From assembly GCA_016195405.1 (NCBI GenBank), contig JACPZP010000051.1, positions 1-64,000 on the forward strand: a stretch of DNA of 64,000 nt, in the 5' to 3' direction. The notes beneath the pieces were generated by a model. The model searched no databases. It saw only the letters and a list, made by a program, of their open reading frames with translations, and was not told where the DNA came from. Position numbers and translations under genes: made by a program. Positions 57,647-64,000 of the stretch are shown here, in pieces. The first letter of the stretch is position 1, and every line of letters begins with the position of its first letter. Origin of the DNA: Planctomycetota bacterium (GTDB lineage Bacteria; Planctomycetota; Planctomycetia; Gemmatales; Gemmataceae).

Positions 57647-58007
57647 CTTCACTCATTCGCGTTTTCGCCCGACGGAGTGACCGTCGCCGCCCCGGGGAAC
57701 GATATACTTCTGGAAGCTGCCGAAGGAAAAGTAGGGCTTACACTTCTTGTTTGGAGCGCGCGCGCGGCGCGCGCGCCGCAGCGCAATGCAATCCATTGGA
57801 TAAAAGGTGTTTCACCACCATGCCGGATTGTTTCAGCGATATGCCGAATTGCTTCACGCGAAGGCCGGATTCATTCAGCAGAGTGCCGGATTGCATCTGT
57901 CCCAGCGCCGTGCTGAAACCATTTCTCTAAGCTAAAGATCTGAATAGGGTTGCGCTTGAAAAATTGATTTTTTGCCTCCTGAAACCATGTGCGGGGGCAG
58001 GTGAGCG
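57647..58007. other. Mostly non-coding stretch with a GC palindrome and a 21-base tandem repeat
   Basis: About 360 bases. A GCGCGCGCGGCGCGCGCGCC run near 57757-57776 could form a strong hairpin. Four 21-base repeat units lie at 57820-57903. No convincing protein family is seen; the small frame at 57820-57930 is listed separately. Confidence 0.6.
57820..57930 (+). CDS. Possible 36-residue Cys/Pro heptad-repeat peptide
   Basis: An ATG frame gives MPDCFSD, MPNCFTR, RPDSFSR, VPDCICP and then SAVLKPFL. The four heptads come from four 21-base tandem units (57820-57903). No clear ribosome binding site precedes it. It could be a real small peptide or simply a repeat that happens to be open. Confidence 0.25.
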   Translation: MPDCFSDMPNCFTRRPDSFSRVPDCICPSAVLKPFL

Positions 58008-58340
58008 ATGCCGCGGTTCGTCATTCTGGAGCACGACCACCCAGAATTGCACTGGGATTTCATGCTCGAAATGGATGGAATTCTGAAGACCTGGCGTCTT
58101 GGTTCGCCTCCCGTAATCGACGGAGACGCCATTGCCGCGACGCCGCTGCCCGATCATCGTCTGCTCTATCTCGATTACGAAGGCCCGGTGAGTGGCGGCC
58201 GTGGTACGGTCAAGCGCTGGGACGGCGGCGAATACGACGGTCAGCCGACCGACAAGGGTTGGCGCGCGCAATTGAGGGGAGGAAAGCTCCAGGGCTGGGC
58301 GGTCATGGACGCGGAGATGACCGTGCGTTTCTGTTCTTAG
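58008..58340 (+). CDS. Stand-alone LigD-type 3'-phosphoesterase domain protein
   Basis: A 110-residue protein matching the DNA polymerase/ligase LigD 3'-phosphoesterase domain: RFVILEHDHPELHWDFMLEM (the H-D...H metal-binding block), DGILKTWRL, LLYLDYEGPVSGGRGTVKRW and WDGGEY. In LigD this domain trims 3' ends during non-homologous end joining. Free-standing copies are known in planctomycetes. No Ku or ligase gene is adjacent. Convergent with the gene at 58337, overlapping by 4 bases. Confidence 0.85.
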   Translation: MPRFVILEHDHPELHWDFMLEMDGILKTWRLGSPPVIDGDAIAATPLPDHRLLYLDYEGPVSGGRGTVKRWDGGEYDGQPTDKGWRAQLRGGKLQGWAVMDAEMTVRFCS

Positions 58341-59053
58341 TTGCCGGAAGGCGTCAGCGCCCTGGGTTCGGCGAGAGTTTGGGGCTCATTGGAATTTCCC
58401 TTCAACACCAACAGTCCGGGCCGCGTGTCCAAGCCGGTGAGCTTCGCCGATGGGCGCGCCTGCTCTTGGAGGAAGCGGACCATCGCCACGGGGTTGCCGT
58501 TGTTGCGATACCAGGCGACATCGAGATTGCTGCGCCGGGCCACCTCGGAAATCTCATTCAAGAGCGATTGAGAGGAAATCGGCAGCCCGCCGGCGTGGTG
58601 GCCTTGAATCTCGATCATGACCACGTTCATTTCCTTGGGTGCGAGCCAAAGCTTGAGATCGTAGGAAACGACCGTGCTCCACAGCCCCGTGCCGTAGCGA
58701 AACGCCAGACGAAAATGATCTTGCTCGAAGCTGACGCACGGCTCGGAAATACCGTGCTTGCGAAGCGTTTCGGCTTCTCCAAAGCGAAGGAAGCCTTCGT
58801 GGAAGTAGCTGTTGATTTGCGCTTCCGAAAAGCCGATTTCCCAACCGCCTTTGCCTTCCTTCCAAAATACATGCAACTTTGCCATGTTGCCCACGAATTC
58901 GTTGCTGAGCTTGACTCGGTCCTGACCCTGGCCGACGGCAGCGCGGCGGTAAAAGCTTGGTTCGTGCTTGATCAACAGACCGAAGGCGAGCAGCGCGCCA
59001 AGAACTGCCGCACAGCCAAGGCTTGTCCACCAAATCTTTCTCTTTCTGCCCAT
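58337..59053 (-). CDS. Membrane-anchored protein of unknown function
   Basis: A 238-residue protein with a single N-terminal membrane helix (WWTSLGCAAVLGALLAFGLLI) and a soluble outside domain. Segments such as VKLSNEFVGNMAKLHVFWKE, SEAQINSYFHEGFLRFGEAE and LWLAPKEMNVVMIEIQGHHA point to an alternating strand-helix fold. Similar 'K-x-G-W-x-I-x-F-S-E-A-Q-I-N-S-Y' proteins are common in planctomycetes. I do not assign a function. Confidence 0.72.
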   Translation of the reverse strand: MGRKRKIWWTSLGCAAVLGALLAFGLLIKHEPSFYRRAAVGQGQDRVKLSNEFVGNMAKLHVFWKEGKGGWEIGFSEAQINSYFHEGFLRFGEAETLRKHGISEPCVSFEQDHFRLAFRYGTGLWSTVVSYDLKLWLAPKEMNVVMIEIQGHHAGGLPISSQSLLNEISEVARRSNLDVAWYRNNGNPVAMVRFLQEQARPSAKLTGLDTRPGLLVLKGNSNEPQTLAEPRALTPSGN

Positions 59054-59118
59054 CGCCGGCCTCCTGCAATTGGACTACGGTCGCGGACTATACCGCTCGC
59101 GCTAAGCATGGTCAAGGA

Positions 59119-59475
59119 TCATTGTGTACTTGGCAAGCCGCGGAACATGAAGAAGACCGCGCCCAAAATGCACAGGGCCGCCCACACGTAGTCCCAGCGA
59201 AAGGACTGCTTGAGAAAGAGCACGGCAATCGGCACGAACACGGTCAGGGCGATTCCCTCTTGCAGAATCTTGAGCTGATAAAGCGAAAACTGGGAATTGC
59301 CGACGCGATTGGCCGGCACTTGCAGAAGGTATTCGAATAAGGCAATCCCCCAGCTGACGAGGGCGGCGATGAGCCAGGGTTTCTCGCGCAGTCCGCCCAA
59401 GTGCCAGTACCATGCCAAGGTCATGAACACATTGGACAGGACGAGGAGCACAACGGTTTGCAGCAAGACCGGCAT
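59119..59475 (-). CDS. DUF486 (DMT-superfamily) small membrane protein
   Basis: A 118-residue protein with four membrane helices: VLLQTVVLLVLSNVFMTLAW, WLIAALVSWGIALFEYLLQV, LKILQEGIALTVFVPIAVLF and YVWAALCILGAVFFMF. The 'F-E-Y-x-L-Q-V-P-A-N-R' and 'L-K-x-x-Q-E' patterns are DUF486. These are single-unit relatives of the drug/metabolite transporter superfamily; the substrate is unknown. ATG 59475 is used over a GTG at 59496. Confidence 0.85.
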   Translation of the reverse strand: MPVLLQTVVLLVLSNVFMTLAWYWHLGGLREKPWLIAALVSWGIALFEYLLQVPANRVGNSQFSLYQLKILQEGIALTVFVPIAVLFLKQSFRWDYVWAALCILGAVFFMFRGLPSTQ

Positions 59476-59499
59476 GTAAAGTCCAACCCTGACCAAGAC

Positions 59500-60711
59500 T
59501 TACGCGGCCAGACTTAGGGGGGCGCTTTGGGCGGCCATCCAATTCAGGCACCGCGCCCAGTTCGCGCTGCTTCCCGGCGTAAAACGCCCCAGGAGCCGTG
59601 GGCCGGCCGCGCCGGTGACGTTCGGCAGGTTGGCCGGCACGCCATCCATGGCCAGCGCTGCCAATCCGGCATGTGCTAATGCGTTGCGCGCATCAACCGG
59701 CACGCCATGCGCATCCGTTTTTTCCACGGGGACGGCGCCAATGCCTTGCTCAAGCAAGCGCCACAGAAGTCCGTTGCGAACGCCGCCGCCGCTCAGCAGC
59801 ACCCGATCGGGCGGCTTGGGAAGGAACTGCTTGATCGCTTGTAAGATCGCGCGGGCCACGAAGTGATTGGCGGTGCAGAGCAGGTCGTGCAGGCTGCGGC
59901 CTTCGTGCGTGGCCTGCCGAGCCGCCTGGTGAATGAACTCGCCGCCGAAATCCTGCGCCGACAAGTGGCGCGGCGGCTGCTTTTGGAAGAAAGGATGCGT
60001 TAGCCAGCGCTCGACCAAGGACTCGATACAGCGGCCCTGCACCGCATGGGTGCCGCCCGCGTCGATCATTTCACGGCCTCCGGTGAGCAGGCCCATCAGA
60101 CCGTCCAAAAGGAGCGTGCCTGGGGCTGCTGGGAAGCCGATCACTTGCCGTGTGTCCGTTCCTTTCGGGAGCCAAACAATCGTGGCGATCCCGCCCAAAT
60201 GGAGCAAAAGACGGTTCTCGTTCGGTTGATGAAAGTGCAGGTAATCGATCAGCGGCGTTAGCGGCAGACCGTGCCCCCCGGCGGCCAGATCGCGCGTTTT
60301 GAAATCGCTGACAACACTCATGCCTGTCCTCTCAGCGACAATCTCGCTCATGCCGAGGTCCAACACGGCAGGATACCGTGCTTCGGGAAGATGCCATAGC
60401 GTGTGCCCTGAGCTGCCCGTGCACAGAATTCGCTGCATGGGAAAACGGGCCTGTTCCACAACCGTCCGTGCCGCGCCGGCGAAGGACTCGCCCAAATAGC
60501 GGTGCAACAGAACGACCTGTCGTGGATTGAGGGCCTGACCGGCCGATGCGCGCAGCAACCATTCGCGCAACTCGCGCGCGTGCGGTTGATGCAGATGATG
60601 CACGATTCGACAACGCCATTCCATGCCCGTGCCTGCGGACTCCACCAGGACCGCACTAACCCCTGTTTGGCTTGAGCCGGAGGAAAGTCCGACAATCCAG
60701 CGCTGCGACAT
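59500..60711 (-). CDS. Anhydro-N-acetylmuramic-acid-kinase-like protein
   Basis: A 403-residue protein of the AnmK family, which phosphorylates and hydrolyses anhMurNAc for peptidoglycan recycling. Visible blocks are SDFKTRDLAAGGHGLPLTPL, LLHLGGIATIVWLP, GTLLLDGLMGLL, SAQDFGGEFI, RVLLSGGGVRNGLLWRLLEQ and GVPVDARNALAHAGLAALAM. The N-terminal ATP/substrate block is GLSSGSSQTGVSAVLVE, whereas standard AnmK has G-x-M-S-G-T-S-x-D-G-V-D. The two acidic positions are replaced by Thr and Ser. Activity is therefore uncertain. Confidence 0.78.
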   Translation of the reverse strand: MSQRWIVGLSSGSSQTGVSAVLVESAGTGMEWRCRIVHHLHQPHARELREWLLRASAGQALNPRQVVLLHRYLGESFAGAARTVVEQARFPMQRILCTGSSGHTLWHLPEARYPAVLDLGMSEIVAERTGMSVVSDFKTRDLAAGGHGLPLTPLIDYLHFHQPNENRLLLHLGGIATIVWLPKGTDTRQVIGFPAAPGTLLLDGLMGLLTGGREMIDAGGTHAVQGRCIESLVERWLTHPFFQKQPPRHLSAQDFGGEFIHQAARQATHEGRSLHDLLCTANHFVARAILQAIKQFLPKPPDRVLLSGGGVRNGLLWRLLEQGIGAVPVEKTDAHGVPVDARNALAHAGLAALAMDGVPANLPNVTGAAGPRLLGRFTPGSSANWARCLNWMAAQSAPLSLAA

Positions 60712-60780
60712 GGTTTGAAGTTCCGAAAAATCCTAGTTACGCTAACCCGCAAGCGGGTCGCGCTAAACCGCGAGCCGTGT

Positions 60781-61554
60781 TCAGGCGGCTGCACGCGGAC
60801 GGGCGACCGCATCTTGATCGATGCCAGCGCGAACAGCGGCCTGCAGGAAGCACTCGAACAGTTGCATGTCGAGGGCCGACGCCGATTCCGATTCGGGCTG
60901 CCATTGCACGCCGATGGCGAACCAGTTGGGATCGGTCGCTTCAATGGCTTCAATAACTCCGTCGGGCGCCTTGGCACAAACGCGGAAGCGCGGCCCGACT
61001 TGTTTGACGGCCTGATGATGATTGCTGTTGACGCGAATTTCTTCGCCGCCATAGATTTCTTCGAGCCGCGTGCCGCGCTCCAAGAGCACCGCGTGACGAT
61101 GCGGGCCGCTGCAGGAGGGATCGCAGTGCGGCAAGGCCCGCGGCATCTCCTCCGGAATGTGCAGGATCAGCGTTCCTCCGCAAGCCACGTTCAGCTGGTG
61201 CATCCCGACTCCAGTTCCCAAAACAGGCATTTGCCTGTGCATCAGGAGACGCACCAGCACGCGGTCGTTGTCTTCGCGGCGCTCCGCCATCGGCTGAACC
61301 GAGGCGTGTGTGCGCAGCCCTTGCTTGCGCGGATCCATATCCATGCCGGTCGACAGCACGAACCCGTCTACGCGATCGAGAAACGCGCTGATCTCCGCCT
61401 CTTTGCCATAAGGAGGCATCAAGATGGGCAGGCCTCCCGCGGCGAGAACGGCGTCGAAGTAGCCGGCGCTCAAGCGTATATGCTCGCGCGTGAGCTTGTT
61501 GGCAGGGAAATAATCAACATTCACGCCGATGAGCGGCCTGTTCGGATGGCGCAT
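60781..61554 (-). CDS. Glutamine-amidotransferase-like (peptidase C26) protein lacking catalytic Cys and His
   Basis: A 257-residue class I amidotransferase-like protein of the gamma-glutamyl-GABA hydrolase (PuuD) type. It has PLIGVNVDYFPANKLTREHI, LPILMPPYG, FLDRVDGFVLSTGMDMDP, NVACGGTLILHIPEEMP, NSNHHQAVKQVG and WFAIGVQWQPES. The nucleophile elbow, normally G-x-C-R-G-M-Q, reads LGTGVGMHQLN, with Gly replacing Cys. The catalytic His of GVQWHPE is Gln (WQPE). Both changes were read directly from codons (GGA and CAG). A binding or scaffolding role is more likely than hydrolysis. It is upstream of the AnmK-like gene on the same strand. Confidence 0.82.
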   Translation of the reverse strand: MRHPNRPLIGVNVDYFPANKLTREHIRLSAGYFDAVLAAGGLPILMPPYGKEAEISAFLDRVDGFVLSTGMDMDPRKQGLRTHASVQPMAERREDNDRVLVRLLMHRQMPVLGTGVGMHQLNVACGGTLILHIPEEMPRALPHCDPSCSGPHRHAVLLERGTRLEEIYGGEEIRVNSNHHQAVKQVGPRFRVCAKAPDGVIEAIEATDPNWFAIGVQWQPESESASALDMQLFECFLQAAVRAGIDQDAVARPRAAA

Positions 61555-61823
61555 TCCAGTTTCCTCCTTGGCATGGAGCGCGAGGGGAGGTTGTCCGGCG
61601 GGTTCCGGTCCGCCAAAGCGGGCGGAGTATAGCGGCGGTTGTTACGAGTAAACAAGGCCGGTTGCACGAATCGGGATGTGTACAAATCAATAGCTGATTG
61701 AGCCGTGGGATAGGTGCTCAAGATTGGAATTCTGCGCTACGTGACTTGCCGATTTTCGTGGTCAACCTATTGCGGGCGAAGCAGTTATATTATAGCATTG
61801 CCAAAAGAGATTCTCGCTCCGCC

Positions 61824-62465
61824 ATGGTTCGCGCATTTTGGCGGATCCTTGGAAGGCACTCGCACGTGGCTTGTTCCCCGGTCATGCCTCCACAACTGAT
61901 CGCGATCACTGAGGGTCCGGATATACTCTTGGACAAGCCGATTGTCTTGATCGGCCGACACCAGGAGTGCGACATTCAGATCCCCTCCCGCAAGGTGTCG
62001 CGCCGTCATTGTTGCCTCGCACAGGTCAATGGCCACGTCGTTGTTCGCGATCTGTGCAGCACCAACGGCATTCGCGTCAATGGCATTCGCATCCAAGAGG
62101 GAAACATAAAGCCCGGCGATGAATTGACGATCGGCAGCCACAAATATTACCTGGCCTGGCCGAGTCAAAACGTGGCGCCGGTTCAGATGCCGGCCGCGGT
62201 GGGTAGGCCGCAGCTGCCTCACCTCGTGCCGCTCGAGGAACGCGAAGGTCTCGAATCCTGTGAAGAGCCGGTTGCGTTGCCCGAACCCCAGCCGATGCCC
62301 GCGAAAAATCCGTTTCTCCCGGCCGCCGTCATGCCCACTTACCAGCCGAAGCCGAAGCGAGACCCCCTGCCGCCGCCCGAAATGCCCTCACTTGGCATTC
62401 CAGAAGACATGGCCTTGCAGCCGATGGTCGATTCGAAAATCGTCCCGCCAATCAAGCTGAATTGA
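61824..62465 (+). CDS. FHA-domain protein
   Basis: A 213-residue protein. Residues about 25-115 are an FHA domain: KPIVLIGRHQECDIQIPSRK (Gly-Arg-His), VSRRHCCLAQVNGHVVVRDL (S-x-x-H) and CSTNGIRVNG (S-T-N-G), the phosphothreonine-binding residues. The C-terminal half is Pro-rich (PEPQPMPAKNPFLP; PLPPPEMPSLGIPED). It probably reads Ser/Thr kinase phosphorylation. Start ATG 61824 or ATG 61884 (MPPQLIAITEGPD); neither has a strong Shine-Dalgarno sequence. Convergent with the ATPase at 62466; the stops abut. Confidence 0.85.
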   Translation: MVRAFWRILGRHSHVACSPVMPPQLIAITEGPDILLDKPIVLIGRHQECDIQIPSRKVSRRHCCLAQVNGHVVVRDLCSTNGIRVNGIRIQEGNIKPGDELTIGSHKYYLAWPSQNVAPVQMPAAVGRPQLPHLVPLEEREGLESCEEPVALPEPQPMPAKNPFLPAAVMPTYQPKPKRDPLPPPEMPSLGIPEDMALQPMVDSKIVPPIKLN

Positions 62466-64000
62466 TTATGGGCAAGGCATGCAAACTTGCTCGAGCAGCT
62501 TTTCACAGCGTTCTTGAAGCAGGTCGGCGAGATTAGGCAACGGCTGGCCGGCCGGCAAATCCTCACCAAGCGCCGTCAGCCAGCGCGGAAACCCGTACAA
62601 GATCGTGAAATGCTCGGCGCTGACCGGCTCCAGCCGTGCATGTCGCCCGCGCTTCTCCGCGTCTTGCCAGACCGTCTTGCTCTTACCGGTCAGGGCAAGG
62701 TCGTCGTCGGGCCGCAGCAAGATCAAATGATCGATCATCGGCGGCGTGGCTTCAAGCGACGATAGCTTGATTTCAAGGTCTTTGGGCTTGCCGGCGCCTC
62801 GGCCAAGGAAGAGTCCGACGCCGACTTTCCACGGTTGGCCATCCTTGCACACCCAATGCGCGATGCTGATGACGCCGTAGGTCGGATGCTCGCCGAAGGA
62901 CCATTCGGGCACGACATGTTGCAGCCGCCACGGGCCGACTTTGACGCCATGCTCGTGGCAAATTCGGAGGAAGGATCCCAGTCCCGCCTGCAGTTCCCGC
63001 GTCGCTCCCGTGACCGAGCCTTCCGGTCCCAGCTTCGCCTGCGCCTCCGCCATGGCGCGGTCCCAGGCCTCGCCGGCGCCGGCCATCGTAAGGCCGGTGG
63101 AGTCCGTCGAATTGGCGGGCGTCTCCACCATGACGACCGACTTGATTCTCGCAGGCTCCTCCTCAACCGGAGCGATGCGCAACCTGGGTACCGGATTGGC
63201 CCGTAGCGGCGGGCTCTCGTCGTACGCCGTCTTCTCAACTTCTCCATAGACCAGGTGATCGAACAGGTGCCGGAACTGTTGCAGCATGTCGCGCAGGGTC
63301 GGCTCGGTCCGGGCTACCTGGTCGACTTGTTCCTCAGTGAACGGGAAGAACGCAGGCAACTCTTCCTTTTCGCCGAGTTTGTCGAAAAGCCCCGACAGCC
63401 GCGCAGCAGTCACGCGCCGAACCAACTCCGCCGGCGGCGCTTCCAGTCGCAGCGCTTTGACCGTGCCGTGCCCCGGAACGTGTACAGGATTGTTGAGTCG
63501 ATCCTGGATATAACCGTCGAGCGAAGGGATAAACCGGTTCCAAAGCCCGCGCTCGGCAAACACCAGAAAACACACGCCGCTTAGCTGATGCATCGCTTGA
63601 ACGATGCCTGCGAAAAATGCCTCGGCCGTGCGATGGCCGTCGTCCGCTCGGCGGGCGAGCAGCAAGTCCTCGAGCTGATCGAATGCAGCCACCACCGGGA
63701 TATTCAAGCTCTGAAACACCTCCAAGAGCACCTTGAAAAGAGATAGCACTAGATCCTGGCGCGTCGGCTGCACCTTGACTTCCAGCTCCGCGAAGCCGTA
63801 GGTGAGGAAGTTGGCCAATTCGCTCTCGTCTCCCACCATGGCGGCGCGGGCGAAGCCCTGGTGCAGGTGCCGGCGCATGAGGCCGGCGGTGTTGTGCTCT
63901 TCCTCGGTCTTGTCGATGTGCCGGCAGACAAATTCCGAGGCGCGCTCGCCGTCAAGATGGCTCTCCGCGCACAATCGGCGTAACTGCGCGAACCCGCCTT
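62466..64000 (-). CDS. AAA/P-loop ATPase-like protein, N-terminus beyond the right edge
   Basis: The frame is open from 64000 down to the stop at 62466 (more than 511 residues), so the start lies outside. The part seen contains a Walker-B-like IPVVAAFDQLEDLLLARRAD and a sensor-like stretch SGVCFLVFAERGLWNRFIPS. APPAELVRRVTAARLSGLFD and EPTLRDMLQQFRHLFDHLVY are helical lids typical of AAA proteins. The C-terminal 200 residues include WRLQHVVPEWSFGEHPTYGV and LILLRPDDDLALTGKSKTVW, which I do not recognise. The Walker A should lie beyond 64000. Neighbouring an FHA gene, it may belong to a signalling or defence-like ATPase group. Confidence 0.72.
   Translation of the reverse strand, partial: GGFAQLRRLCAESHLDGERASEFVCRHIDKTEEEHNTAGLMRRHLHQGFARAAMVGDESELANFLTYGFAELEVKVQPTRQDLVLSLFKVLLEVFQSLNIPVVAAFDQLEDLLLARRADDGHRTAEAFFAGIVQAMHQLSGVCFLVFAERGLWNRFIPSLDGYIQDRLNNPVHVPGHGTVKALRLEAPPAELVRRVTAARLSGLFDKLGEKEELPAFFPFTEEQVDQVARTEPTLRDMLQQFRHLFDHLVYGEVEKTAYDESPPLRANPVPRLRIAPVEEEPARIKSVVMVETPANSTDSTGLTMAGAGEAWDRAMAEAQAKLGPEGSVTGATRELQAGLGSFLRICHEHGVKVGPWRLQHVVPEWSFGEHPTYGVISIAHWVCKDGQPWKVGVGLFLGRGAGKPKDLEIKLSSLEATPPMIDHLILLRPDDDLALTGKSKTVWQDAEKRGRHARLEPVSAEHFTILYGFPRWLTALGEDLPAGQPLPNLADLLQERCEKLLEQVCMPCP

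Noticed and set aside
57589-57819. Upstream part of a plus-strand frame ending in the heptad repeat
   Set aside because: It overlaps the end of the WD40-like gene in another frame and has no conserved pattern. Only the repeat portion was kept as a low-confidence peptide.
1-64000. CRISPR array among the dispersed repeats
   Set aside because: Copies are single or far apart, palindromic, of different families and often inside genes. No regular spacer pattern or cas gene is present.

Overview
The window looks like chromosomal DNA of a planctomycete, most likely in or near Gemmatales/Pirellulales. This rests on gene content, not on any search. The supporting genes are a Tat-exported DUF1501 protein, an ECF sigma factor fused to a membrane segment and a TIGR03067-type domain, a PknB-like kinase, proline/glycine-rich lipoproteins, many secreted proteins of unknown function and DUF433 proteins. 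GC is high, coding density is high, and genes run on both strands in short groups.

Layout. 0-5 kb: a fragment of a left-edge gene, purH, an M19 dipeptidase with a type I phosphodiesterase-like protein, and a Ser/Thr kinase. 6-20 kb: a metallophosphoesterase, a PAS-GAF-receiver protein, a large secreted-protein frame fused to a prenyltransferase-repeat protein, small unknown proteins, a NYN-domain protein and several exported proteins. 20-27 kb: a three-domain aldo-keto reductase/kinase/phosphatase fusion, ribosomal protein S18, an MFS transporter, a predicted selenoprotein with an intrinsic terminator, rtcA and a lipoprotein. 27-36 kb: an SDR enzyme, two retropepsin-PDZ proteins, a PQQ-type propeller, DUF1501, dapF, a DUF374 acyltransferase and DUF2752. 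36-46 kb: tRNA-Ala(CGC), an M48 protease, a DUF433 gene with a truncated partner, and the mutagenesis cassette imuA-imuB-dnaE2 behind a strong promoter overlapping a LexA-like palindrome. 46-64 kb: a methyltransferase, the ECF sigma factor, a second predicted selenoprotein, a VOC protein, two adjacent isocitrate-dehydrogenase-like genes, a second M48 protease, a quinone reductase, a stand-alone LigD-type phosphoesterase domain, an AnmK-like kinase, a glutamine-amidotransferase-like pseudoenzyme, an FHA protein and an ATPase cut by the right edge.

Three things stand out. (1) Two thioredoxin-fold exported proteins (24784-25335 minus; 49124-50314 plus) are each interrupted by one in-frame TGA exactly where a redox cysteine is expected. 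The first has a Cys-containing paralogue 5 kb away. The second has a hairpin with a GGU loop 24 nt after the TGA. I read both as selenoproteins. (2) The window is peppered with about a dozen families of short palindromic repeats. Many sit inside genes without breaking frame: six in imuA/imuB/dnaE2, two in signal-peptide n-regions and two at 3' ends where they abolish the stop. In three other genes the TAG at a repeat edge is the stop codon. This resembles the logic of Rickettsia palindromic elements. (3) Several enzymes have altered catalytic residues or unusual fusions: the C26 amidotransferase, the AnmK-like kinase, the second isocitrate dehydrogenase copy and the AKR-kinase-HAD protein.

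Likely co-transcribed groups are lipoprotein-rtcA-selenoprotein; the two aspartic proteases with the PQQ protein; DUF1501-dapF-DUF374-DUF2752; imuA-imuB-dnaE2; and the paired dehydrogenases. No rRNA, CRISPR array, transposase, phage gene or replication origin was seen.
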